This document shows positions 13,201 through 26,000 of a stretch of 64,000 nucleotides of DNA, piece after piece. The number at the start of each line of letters is the position of its first letter. Position 1 is the first letter of the stretch. Source of the DNA: Pardosa pseudoannulata. Its lineage: Eukaryota; Arthropoda; Arachnida; Araneae; Lycosidae. Location of the stretch: NCBI GenBank assembly GCA_032207245.1, contig CM063503.1, positions 57,861,017-57,925,016 on the forward strand, in the 5' to 3' direction. Position numbers and translations under genes: made by a program. The notes under the pieces are model-generated. The model searched no databases and was not told the DNA's origin. It was given only the letters and a program-made list of their open reading frames with translations.

Positions 13201-16200
13201 TTGCAACAAATGGTTTAATTGAAAATGGAAAACATATTTTCTGCAATGGATCCTTGCACATTGTGGATTGTTTGGAAATGAGATGGCAGACTTTTTGACG
13301 AAGAGCTGTTCTGCTTTTTTGTAGCTGTGTCTGCCTGTTGAATATCGTACGAATAATTAAAAATAAAGACTTTTAGCAAACTGAGTGATTGGGGGCTGAA
13401 GTTCCTTGCTGGACACTTGTCTTCCACAGTATTTGCCTAGTTAAGCGGGTGTTGCCAGCTTTCGGCTTCTTACTGGATATGACTACCTGCAAAAATATCT
13501 TTATTATATTGGATGGGCAAGGCTCTCCTCTTTGACCTTTGCTGACTAGATAATTGGTACTAATCTGTTACTACTTCCTCGTTTAACCTTCGTGACCTTG
13601 CTGCTTCTGCAGATCTTATTTTCAGTTCTTATTTTTATGTAAATAAAATTTATTGGGCTGATAGAAATAGGCTATGACCGATGTATAGCGTGGAAGAAAA
13701 AAAAGCATTGCATCTACAGACAAATTAAGAATGACCCCAGCCTTTAAATATATTAAAATCTCATTTATGCATTAAAATTTTAAAGTAGAATTATTTTTAG
13801 GAATGGAAATGTCATCGTGTTTTCGTTGTGGTGAGGTTTATAATGGAAGTACTCTAATTTAAGGAATATATATTATCAAAACTTATTGCACTAAATAAGA
13901 TAAGTTTTAGAAGCTTTTCTTATATTCTCAACAAACGTTCCCAAATAACAGAATTTACTTAAAAATTCCATAACATTTTGTTACAAAGCTTTTAAAACTA
14001 TTATAATGTAATAAATTTTTAAATAAATAAAATCACACAAGCATATAAGGAATATTAATCTAGGAATTCTGTAAGGAAAGTATTTGGTATTTAATCAAGT
14101 ATATACATAAAAGAACTTTGGAAGACTGTAACACAGGCAAGCAACTACTTTTCTCTACAGACAGACAAAATTCAACTACAATGGAATTTTTTCACATGCT
14201 CCTTTTCATCCATTATTAAGGTTGTAGAAATTCATTTCTTTACGCATACTTACTATAACTTAGACAGCCCTCCTTGACAGCTACATTTAAAAAATATTAA
14301 TTGTGTGTCAGATAATATCGTATAAAAAGTAGCATTGTGTATATAAAATGGACTTAATTTCGTAGAAGCCACTACATTTCGCCAAGCCTTTTCACTACCA
14401 TCTACTAAGCAGCGGAATTTATGAGCAAGCTAAAGAGGTGTGGATATATTTGGAAAAATTTAAGTGTCTTAAAAGTAATGTAATTTATCAAAAATTGTTT
14501 TTAGTTGTCATAAGCAGCAGTTTTCAGCATATTCAGCATAATTGTCATTGATGGTAGTAGATTTTCACAAAGCTGATTATGAAAATCTACTAACAGTGGG
14601 ATTCAAATCCATGGATTTTGGTACTGAAAGATGATGCTATATCGATTCGGCAATTGTTCAATCTTATGATTGTGATTGAAAAAAGCATGACTATTATTAT
14701 TAGATCTGCGGTAATTTCATAAAGTTACCTGTTTCCTTCCCCTTATTTGTTTATAACGGATCTTCTTTTCTTGTATAATCTAATACCAGAACAATATATT
14801 TTTTGGATACATTTGGTGTTATCATGGTATGATATGGAATAGCCCATTTTGAAAAGTCTTTCTTTAATTTAAAATTATTAGAAGTAGATCAAACCTAATC
14901 ATTACTATTTATATCAGTGGGAACTTTAATGAAAAGGACGGTATACTTTGTAGTTATCAACAAGTTTTTAATGTTGGTTTGGTAGCTAGGGAAGGCCTTT
15001 TGAATGTAGTTGTCCAAATTTAACATAAGTCAATCTGTTTTTGTACTTTTTTTTATATATTTGATGTTGGTAAAAGAAACCTCAAATATATAATTTGACC
15101 TGATTATTGCATTCACTTTTAAACTAAAATTATGTATTTCTCTTTAGGAACAAGGGGTTAAATATTTTCAGAGTTTGAAAAAAGTGATTTTAAGGAAAAA
15201 AGGATGTTTTGAGTCAGCTTTGTTCTCAGTAGAGCAAAACCGAGTTTGCCAACTTTAGCGGACACTACGATCTACAAAAAAGTTCTCGCGAGCTACTAGT
15301 AGGTCGCTATCGATAGTTTGGAGATTTATCATAAAGAAGTTTTAGATGAATCCCTTCATCTTGGTTACATTTCAGTGCTCAGATTATAATTTCATTGATA
15401 TAAGAAGAAGAACTCTTAATTCCTTTCATTCTTAACGTTTGTGCGGTTTCACAAATCCATTAGTATTTATTTTTTTATGTTGCTTTTGTGTAGAAGTGGT
15501 GTAGGAGATTTTAGCAATGTGTAGCTGTTTCTTCCAGAATTTTGAATAGGTTTATGTCACCACTAGTCATGTAATTGAGAACTAGAGCAATATTACAGCC
15601 ATTTCCGAGGACAGTGATCTCTGAGACTAAACCTAAGATTGTACATCATGAATTGTTATTCTTCTGTTGTACGTGTTAGAGACCCTGATTTTGAGGATAA
15701 TACTTTGTAACCTTTTAGAAAGGGCTGTAAGAGGAGATAGTGACAATTTAATTGAAAACATATACTTGACTTACGAATTTTGTGCATCCATTTACAGTGT
15801 ATTGTGCATAGCAGAACCCAGAGTAGAAATAGTTGGAGAGCGACTGGTAAAACGAAAAATACGCTTCACAAATAAACCAAAAAAGAGGTCGGTACTTAAT
15901 GTTGGTCATTATTGCAAGAGGTCCTACTGTTTTTATTGCTTAGTAAAATATTTTATAAAATAAATTGATTGTTTATAAAATTTGCAATAAATTCAGAAAA
16001 AAACATAGGAGAAGAAAAACAATTAGACGTCAAAGTACTAGAGAATTTTTATTTAAGTGGGTGTTGTTAAGTTTTTTGTTATGTTTATTATTACGTGTAA
16101 ATTAAACAATAAAAATAAAACAAAAATTCAGACTAAAGAATTTTGATTTTATAAAAAATAATAATGATATTGTGTAATATTAGGTTACTCATTTAGCAGT

Positions 16201-19200
16201 TTCATGTTTTAATACAGTTTATTTGTACTGTTATTTTTAAAACAATTTATTTTTAAGTTATTTGTGTAGCCTTTTACGTAACAAACCAATTCATTTTATT
16301 AAACAGCATTCAACAATTGTATATAAATTGGTAATATTCTAATATTTTTTACCTTAACTATATGTGTTACATTACTTAAAAGACACTTAATTTGCAGGAT
16401 GATGAAACAAATGCAAAACTAAGCTTAAAGCTTTTGCTATTAGGGAGGAAATGGACGGAAATGAATTTCTTTTAAGAGGTTAACTATGTATGCTAAAAGC
16501 AGGAGCATGCTTCTTTCGTCTGAAATACCTATGAGAAATAACTATATCACTGCAATTAAGCAAAAATAAATACTTCAAATCACAATTAAATCACAACACA
16601 GCACTAAATACTCACATAAATCAATCAAAATTTTTTAGAATTACATATTACATAAATTCATATAAAAATATTCAATGCTGAAACATGTAAAAGTAATTTC
16701 TAAAAGCTAGGAAAAGTCTGTTATCAAAGAAGTGAGTATAAAGTGAAAAATATAAGAGTAATGTTTAATTTTCCATATTCATTTTGGAAGAGTTTATTCA
16801 TCTTTTCAGAACTACATCAAATGCAGTTCTGCCCAGACCTCTCCTGATCACCTGAAACGTATGGGCATAGATACGAAATATATGGTCAATACTTCAAGTC
16901 TGCATATGATTTTTTGAAGGTATAGGGTCTCCTGTCCTAGCTATATCACAGAGTTGAAAAAACACATTGATTTAAAAAAAATCACATCAATGTGAATTTT
17001 TTCAATTTTTTCATTATAAATGAAATTATTTAGGTTAGTATAATTTAGTCCAGATTAAATATATTAGGATCAATGATTAAGTTTTCATTTGCCTATATAT
17101 TTTCTTAATTACAGTTTGGGAACCATTATTTACATACAACAATACATATTAAATGCATTAAAGATGATTTTTATCGTTCTCCACAAACTTTTACAAACTT
17201 TTTACATTTTTTAATTGTTTAAAAATATGAAAACCACTTATTTTTCAAACTAATTTTTAAATAAATACAAAAACATATGCAAATGAAAAATATTATTGAT
17301 TTGATGTCATATTCAAAAACAAATTACTGTAAAATTTGGTTAGATTGGCTAGAAACTTTATTAAAGATGCGTAGAAATGATACGTAAATCTCAACTTTTC
17401 TTTACAAATGCTAAGGTATGAGTTGTTGTGTATTAAGTCAGCAGGTGGCACCCCTTATTCATGCAATAGAAAAATCATTATTAAAAATTTTCACAGTGTG
17501 AAAAAAGTATTCTTAATTTGAATAAATGATTTAAAAAATCCAGTGATTTAAATCAGGTTTATATCAATGTGATATAAATCAACCAACTCTGCTAGACCAG
17601 GAGGAATAAATCGCTACAAATTTTACTCCTTAATGATCGCTGTTAGGCCACTGAACTTATGGCACTCACGTGCCCTCATGCATGGAAGATTTGGTGTTTG
17701 ATTGGTATTTTATGACTGTTTTATGATTTGACTGTTTTTAAAACTATGCCGCACGATCAGTTCTATCTTAGGCCGGTGATTTCCAAACTTATGAAGGTTC
17801 TAAACTGCCATATCATTTTTACATCCTACTTGGAACCACTCAAACAAACCAGGATAGAAGTAAGACTATTTTTTGCAAATCGTACATTTGTTTATTGCCA
17901 TATGGCCTTAGAGGCTGGGTCGGCTTAAAAAACACACATTTGTTTATTGACTATAAACATGCTTTTCTATTAAATATAAAAGCGCATTCGGTTGTAACTG
18001 AATATAAGAAATTTGAATAATCTATCTTTGCTCAGTGGAGTAACTCCAGGTTAGGCAACGTGTGCGTGACACTGAGGTTTGCTGAAAATGTCCCCTTTAA
18101 TTATTGAAAACTCGCGATGCACGGTTTGACGATTTTTGGCATAGGATAATGTTAAACACACAGTTGCTCATGTTCAAAACTGGTATCACTAAATTAAAAA
18201 AAAAAAAAACTCTCTGAAGAGCGTGAAAAATAGAAATGGGTAGGATTTTCTCTGGAGACAGAATAATGTAATACTGAAATATGAACAAATATTTATATCA
18301 AGTCTAGTTCAGAGAAATGATAATTTTATGACAAATGTGTATCAGTGTTCATCCTAAATGCAAATGTGTAAAGTTAAGAGATAATATAGAATATTAAACA
18401 TAAGACATATAATAAAAGCACTGTTAAAAGATGTTGAAAAATAGGCATATAAAACATCTTAGTACTGTAAAAATGAGGCTGAAAAAAACTACCCACTTAA
18501 CGGTGAGAGAAGGGATTAAAGAATATAAAATTAGATAAAAAATGTTTTATTTCTCAGTCAGAAAATTTGAACAAAGGAATTACAATGGAATTCTTGATTT
18601 TGTTATGTAGACTACAATACTTAAATCAGCTATAAAATATAAAATAATTTATTACCTTCAAACACATACTTTTTAAATCTATTTTAAGACACTTCAAATT
18701 TATATTTTCAGAGCTAACAATGAAAGTGCATCACACATGACAAATAATAGGAATGTTCCTATGAGAAAATGCAAACTCAAAGCTATTTTTAGTGTTCAAC
18801 TTTATTTTTCTTAATGATACTGGTATTATTTAGTTTATAGGTTACTCAATTGAGACAAAGTTTTACTTATCTTTATGTGTTAAAAATGAAAACACTATTT
18901 ATTAAATATCTTCCTGATCAGGTGTTTTAAATGTACGCTTTAAATATTATATTTTAATCCTTAGATAAGTGAAAGATACCAACAGACTATGAGATTTAAT
19001 TTTAATGAATAATTACTTTTAATCAAGAATGTCAAACTCATATGTCACATGCAGTCCACAGGGAATAATTTTGCAGCCCATTCAATATAGCAGTATGTAG
19101 CAATAGTGTCAATATAAATTTTGATACTGAATTTTAAAATTTCTTTTAATGCTGATTGTCAAGGCTCTTAGGACAAGGTTTGTAGGTTTTATATCATTGG

Positions 19201-22200
19201 AAGACAAGTTTTCTTCTATTTTCCTTGATAAACAAAGAATCAGTTATATACAAATTACATGCAAATGGAGATAATCAAGCTTCTGCGAAATTCACATTTA
19301 TATTTTACATAAGAAAGAACCTAAGATAATGAAAGATTACCAAGAATGTCATTAATTCAGAATCATCAAATTCACTACAATATTTTTCAAGTTTAAATTT
19401 TATCAGTACAATTATTTTACTTTGAATAAATAGGGCTATCATATTCAAATACAATGTTTACATTCTCAATTTTCAATGCGACAAAAATTTATTTAATGCA
19501 AATGGAGGTAATCAAGCTTCTGGAAAAAATATTTACATATATTTTAAATTTTCTGCTGAAATAAGATCCAAGTATAAAAATGACTTTTTAATTTTAAGAA
19601 TAACTACATTTTTATTCAACCCGTATAGGCATTTGAGTTTGACATGCTTGCTTTAAAACTTTAATTACTAGCTAGATTTTGAAGTCCCACCAGTTTTGTT
19701 TTGTCAACCATGAAAATAAAGATTATGTTATTCCCATTTGACTTTAAATTTTAAAAATTTGCCAGTTAATAAGAACAAATATTGAAGTATATAAAAAAGA
19801 GTAAATAGTTCCGAAAATAAAGGCCTAAAATCAGTGGCGTGCGGTGCATATGTGCAGGGTGAGCACTGCACACCCTGGCAAAATTATGAAGGACAATAAT
19901 TTTCTCCACTTATGTCTACCTATCTTTAAATGGTATATAATAAATATTATTTACAATATATTCAAATATGCTTGTATTCCCACAGTGCGTGCAGTACTTG
20001 GTGCTGCACCAAGTAGCGCATTCAAAAGCAGACGAACATAGGAAGTTCTGATGTGTACGCACTGCACGCTAAATTGAAAATCACGTTTTATATGTATGGG
20101 CTACTGGAGAAGCACAGCATACTATAGCACTGAGGCAAATGCAGCTATTTATCCTGCACTTGGCATTCACAATCATCCGAAGGTACGGTTTATTAAGCGT
20201 TGTATTAGAACGGGGACCTACGTGCTGAAGCACTTTTGGTTTTTTAACTGATTAATTGGCCATACGGTTTTGCAGACGGTTAATGTATAAATTTATATAT
20301 TCTAAGATTTTGTTCTCATGGAAATATAAAAGAAGTATTTCATCAATATAAAGTGAAAAGTTTTAGTGTGGTATAGTTTGATTGGAGTGCTACGGTCTAT
20401 GTTTTTGCAACACGAGGGCTAATGAGACCGGGACCTACAGCTTAAAGCAAATTCCGAATGGCTACGAGCATCCATGCCACTTTCGGATTCGAACCCACGA
20501 ACTCTAGTACCCTAACCAATCGCCCATCGTTCGGCTAGTGTAGTAAAGTAATTTCGGTGATGTAATATATTTATTGAAATAATTTGCTGAAAAACAATGT
20601 TGTTCTGTTAGACAAAAAAGAAACGAATTTTAACAGAACAGTCCAAATTTTACCCTTCACTGTGTCTTACAGTTTTAGTTATAACTCGACAACTAGTAGG
20701 TAATTTTTTTATTTATTGTAATCTTTAAATTTATATTCATAATAAATAACTCGTTTCAGAATGGAGAACTCAGATGTCACAATAATTAAAGATTTATTGG
20801 AAAATCCATGTTCTCTGCACACCCTGCATGAAAACCTACCGCACGCCACTGCCTAAAATATTATTTATTTCTCACACACCTCAATACACATCATTTGTGT
20901 GTGTGCAAGAAAAATATCTCGAAGAAAGACAGAATTTTCTCCCTTTAACTCCAACACTCTAGCAACGGACATTATTTCCTCGTTACTGAGCAAACCTGTT
21001 CTCCTAGTTAAACAGAGGCGCATCCAAAGCGTTTCCTGCCTCATCTGTATTCCCTACTAGTGACGATGAAAGAACGTCGTCATATATGTTGGCTTTGACC
21101 TTCACTTTCATAGCTTTCGATTTTAATAGGTTATTATGTTGCATCGAAACCGCTGGTATGACTGTCCTTGAAGCACTGATTATTCTTTGACTTAGCGCAT
21201 CAGTGATGTTAAGATTGTACAGCTGAGATGTCTGACTAGCGGCCAACGAAATGCGTGCTACTTACCTAATATAGCGGTATGAAGTAAAAGTATTAAGAAA
21301 AATTTCATAGTTGAATTTTTAAAATGCCAAACCTTAGAAAATAATTTGAAACAAGGTATCAGATTTTAAATCTTTAGAAGGCACGTTTTCGTTGATTTCT
21401 TCAATTTTCTCTACATAAACATCAAATTAGTACCTCATGATATGAAAATGGATACTCATTATGTGAAACTCATTATATGTAATCGAGATTACGTGTAATT
21501 CAGATTTAAAGGAAAAACGGTGAAGTTTGAGCACCTGAATTTAAATGAGACAGTCATGCCATCAAAAACTTCCGAAGATGGAAATAATTTAAATCGGAAG
21601 TTTTGGGAAGTTTTTTATGACTTGAAGCAGTACAAACCATTTTTCTTGCAATTATGAATGTAAACGAGCTTCCTATTCCATCCAGAATTACCGATTTTCA
21701 CCTTTAGTCAGTAGAGAAAAATAGGATTTCTCCTTAGGTAAGAAAAATGGATGCAGAGATGAGAGGCCAAGTTTCAAGAAGACAACATTAATTTGTCATA
21801 ACTTAATTTTTTAAAATTTAATTCTTTTCTTTTGTATAATGTACTACTCGAAAAAACTTAGTTTTATAAAAAAATAATAATTTAAATATTGAGGCCTGTA
21901 TAAATTGCGATCTTATTTTAATTTGACCCGTATTAGTCTGAGCTTGACAGGCTTGTTGTACAACACGTTCAAGTTTTAGAGACTACATAATGTTTGCATG
22001 TATGTATTTATATCGCGAAGGTTTTTAAGTGTTTAATCTCGAATTTTTAACTAATGTGTTACGTTATTAATGAATTTGTTTTAAATTATTGTTTTATCTC
22101 ATCTGTTTAAAGAACTATTTTGAAAAAATGGTGTTTACTTTTCCCATAGCCAATTGTATTCCATGATGATCAGAACTGAGTTTTCAACTGCAATTGTTAT

Positions 22201-22944
22201 GTAAAGTAGTTTACAAATTTAGATAAATATCTAGTATTACGTATGTAATTATAATTACTTGATTTTTTTTTGTAAAAGGTAAATAAACTAATACTTTAAA
22301 TATCTTAAGAATAATAATGTTAACGAAAATGTGTTATACAAATATGCTACATCTAAATAAAAACATAGAAATATCTTTCATTAATGAAATGATAGAATGA
22401 AGCAACTTTCATTTCTTGAATGCTCATACACTTCACACCAATAAGTATTTTTTTTTACCTATTGAAGGAATGTTGACTCTCGAGGGAGGATAAATCTCCT
22501 TATCACTTAGGTTTTCATCAGGGTCGATGACTATCTGCCCTGATGAGTTTCTGTGTTCCCTACGATTTCGGGGTTCCTCAGCCCCATTGCGGTCCATCGT
22601 GGTGACACTCCGGCTGCTATAAGATTGATCTTTCCAACCTTGGCGTCTTTGGCTTGACGCTTGCATAGGAGGTTGATTCTGGTTCATTCGTCGGACGGTG
22701 TAAAAGGGCTTTGAAGGGTACTCCTGGAAAAGAGAATTTTGTCCCAACTTTAAATTATGTTATGTAAAGTATAAAAACTGTATGCTAATTGAACATGGTA
22801 TATTGTATTCCTATAAGTTCCTATAAGTTGTTACTATTACATCCGTATAGTACAGGGGTCAGTAGATTTTCCAAAGAAAAAAAAATCAATTTGCGATTAA
22901 CACTAGATTTGTGAATCGAGCCAATTTGACTCATTAAAAATTTG

Positions 22945-23019
<75 letters not shown>

Positions 23020-26000
23020 ATTTTAATATCACTTTTCAGAAACATACGTTGGTTTTTAGTTAAGTAATAAAATATATGTAAACTTTCATTCCTCTGCTCG
23101 CAGACCCCTTCATTTCGCATTATCAAATGTGGTATACCTATTTTCACGGTTGTGTGCCAATTTGACTCATAGAAGGTATATGAAAATAAATAAATAAATA
23201 TAGTAATAAATAAAGTATAAAGTATATAAAGTATAGTACAAGGTAAATATAGAGAAGAAGTCGAGAATACTTCCATTCCAATGACAGAAATTCATGCTAC
23301 TGACGCACGGAAGAATTGTCAAGTTCAACAATCATGCAAAAGAAACAGATGTAGAAACCATTGTGCTAAATGTAATAGAAATGTTTGAGGAAAATGTGTT
23401 TCAAAGACAGATTTTATATGTAAAAAATGTTTTCCATGAATTTTTTGATAATTTTATTTAAATTAATTTGGAACTATTTTCTTTGCAAAAAACTTCAATT
23501 TTCTTGTATGAGTCAAATTGGCTCACTTCAGTAAAAATAGGTATATGATCAACATCCTTAAATCTAGTGTTAAACAAGATAAAGAAAATATCGAAGAATC
23601 ATGTATGCGTATTATTTGCTATTGATACAATACAGAAAAGCAAAAGTCTACAGAGTCGCAAACGCCTTTACAAAGAGCCACAGGCGGCTCTCGAACTACG
23701 GTCTACCGACCCCTGGCCCAGTACAATGAACTAGAAAAATTATGAATATTTATTATTTAATATAAGATGGTGGGTTAATACAACTAGATGAAGATTATCC
23801 TTTGTCATTATTTCATACTACCTCCATTGAGAGGCGTTTAGAATGAGGGACTCTAGTTTGCCAATCTTGGGCTGTAGTATGTCTATTACCATCTGATGAA
23901 ATTTTCCTGATTCTCATTTAAGCATTTTTTTTTGCAGTACTAATAACTCCTGAGCGATATATAGAATTATGAACCGTGGAATTCTACATTCAATTATGAA
24001 TGAGTTTATTTTTTTCTGTAACTAGAAACCAAATAACATCACTATGCTCGATTTAGGGCTCTCATCTCTATTACTACAATCTAAAGAAAACAAAAACACT
24101 CATCAAAGAAAAACCAGTTTATAGACATATACTCTTTATTTCCTATTAAATAATATGTAAGCGTTTTGTAGAAAGGAACTTTAATTGGCTTATTAATTAA
24201 AATTACTCTTCTCGTTGATACTATTTATGTAATACACAAAGTCAGCATCCGAATGTAAATGAGTATGGAAATTAAACTATACAGGTCTGAAAGACACTTT
24301 CTTATCTGAAATAGTTTCGAGTCTATTATGACCGTAAGATTAATGAACATATAGTGAAGGACACTTGAAAACATAATTGAATGAACTCGTAATGCATATG
24401 ATAAAGAAATATATCATTCACTTTCACTAAAATTCAGACAGACTAGAATTAGTTCTCCTTGAATAATTTGTAACAAGGTGAAAGTAGGATAAATGTAAAC
24501 AAAAAACCAGTGTAAACAAAACTGTTCTTATGATATATAATATAAATGATTATATTATATATCATAAGAGCTTTATGATATATAATACAAATGCTTTGCT
24601 TAAAAGAAAAAGTTTTGTATTAAGTTGATAAAATGACTTTATTTTATCAGCATTATTAGCAAATGAAGTGTAATGTTATCGATCTTATCGTACAGAAATC
24701 TAAGAAGAAATTGTTTATGTTTTAACCCTTATTTTTAATCTTAAATTTTACTATATCCGATGATTATACAGCAATTTATTTTTCCCTTTTTCTTTATGAC
24801 TTTTGTATTTTTTAAAGGCTTTAAACTGGTCAGGTGGTAATGATTTCATATGACAAATCAAGCGATAGATTTTAAAGTATGCATTTTATTAAAGGACTAA
24901 GTTCCGATATTATTGTTATGAAGAAATTGTGCAACGAACTGGAGATACGAATGAATTGTAATTTTTTTTAAGAATGATAAACAAAGCAATCGAAACCGAT
25001 AAGGAAAAATTTTTAAAGGATTATTCATACCAAGGAGGAAATAACATGCTAAATTTTTAGAAGTTAATAGAAATTACCATTTCAAAGTGGAATCTGGAAA
25101 TTTTTTTTCAATGGTTTCGAGAAACTAATTTTTTTTTTTACTTGTTGGTTTCAACAAATTGAACAAGGAAAAGAAGCATTCTGTACAAAGCCTTAATCGT
25201 CTTTCAGTTACATAAGATATTTTAAAAAACGAAACCAGGTATAATAAAGATTTTAGTAATATGATAAAAATACAAGTTCAAATTAATTAAGGGAGGATAA
25301 TTATAAAATAAGCATATAAAATTCAAGTTTTAAGGTTTATTTGAGATATGAGACTTTTTGATCATGAATACCTAACCTTTTGCATTTTTATCTGAATAGT
25401 TAGTTTTTATATTACATACCTGAGAATCTAACCTGTCTTTGTCTAGATCGTCAATTTGTACATCGTCGGACTCGTTTATACTTTCTACCTTGCATAACAT
25501 CTTGGGTTTACTCTGAAAAAAAAAATCAATTATAACTTTGTTAATATCAAAATTAATAAGGATAATAATAATAAAGAATTAAAAAAGACGGATTTAACTT
25601 TCATCTATTCAAAATCTTGAAAATCCCTTTCGTTTTGAAATATTGTTGTATTATTTTGATGTCATCTGCTAGTGTGTGGATTGAGTTTACTAATATAAAG
25701 TTTTATGTGCTATTGCAAGAATAATTAGACAACGATTCAAATGCATGCGATTCTTCAGCAGAATCAAGTTTCATTTTTAATAGAAAGTATTCGAATTTGT
25801 GAATTATTAACAGTTTCCTCACACCATATATTTGTATTAGCTTAATATTTCCTTAGATTTGGGATTTAAGCCATCAATTACTCTGGAAGTTATTTGAAAC
25901 CTATTAATTTTGATCAATATAAATGTCGTATTTTTTATTAAACAAGTCTGCATTATTAGATAAATTCTCTTATATAGTTTTAATGAAATTTATTGATATA

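Larger units (their letters stand above)
11331..22458 (-). other. Rbp: Large RIM-BP intron in the linker region
   Basis: This 11,128-nt intron carries a LINE relic (12975-13620), a SINE relic (about 14585-14675), hAT-like elements (16949-17591, 19024-19650, 19832-20851 and a truncated copy ending at 21955) and a broken coding-like block (20889-21246). The stretches 11400-12950, 13700-16900 and 17600-19000 are AT-rich with no feature I can support, apart from an open frame at 15667-15963. Confidence 0.8.
22853..23715. mobile_element. hAT element, interrupted by a piggyBac element
   Basis: The left end CAGGGGTCAGTAGATTTTCC and the right end (reversed) CAGGGGTCGGTAGACCGTAG are hAT-type inverted repeats. 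The flanks GTATAGTA and GCCCAGTA match at 5 of 8, so the duplication is eroded. The non-piggyBac part on the right includes CGCCTTTACAAAGAGCCACA, a subterminal hAT-like stretch. The bulk of the interior is the nested piggyBac copy. Confidence 0.7.
22724..25419 (-). other. Rbp: RIM-BP intron with nested transposons
   Basis: This 2,696-nt intron is dominated in its first third by a hAT element (22853-23715) with a piggyBac relic inside (22897-23573). The rest is AT-rich, with a short palindrome of TTATGATATATAAT type at 24526-24585. No coding content is seen outside the transposon relics. Confidence 0.8.

Noticed and set aside
22821..23276. Minus-strand frame of 151 codons with an IYIYIYI run
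   Set aside because: It crosses an AT microsatellite and the piggyBac/hAT boundary; the run is the microsatellite translated.
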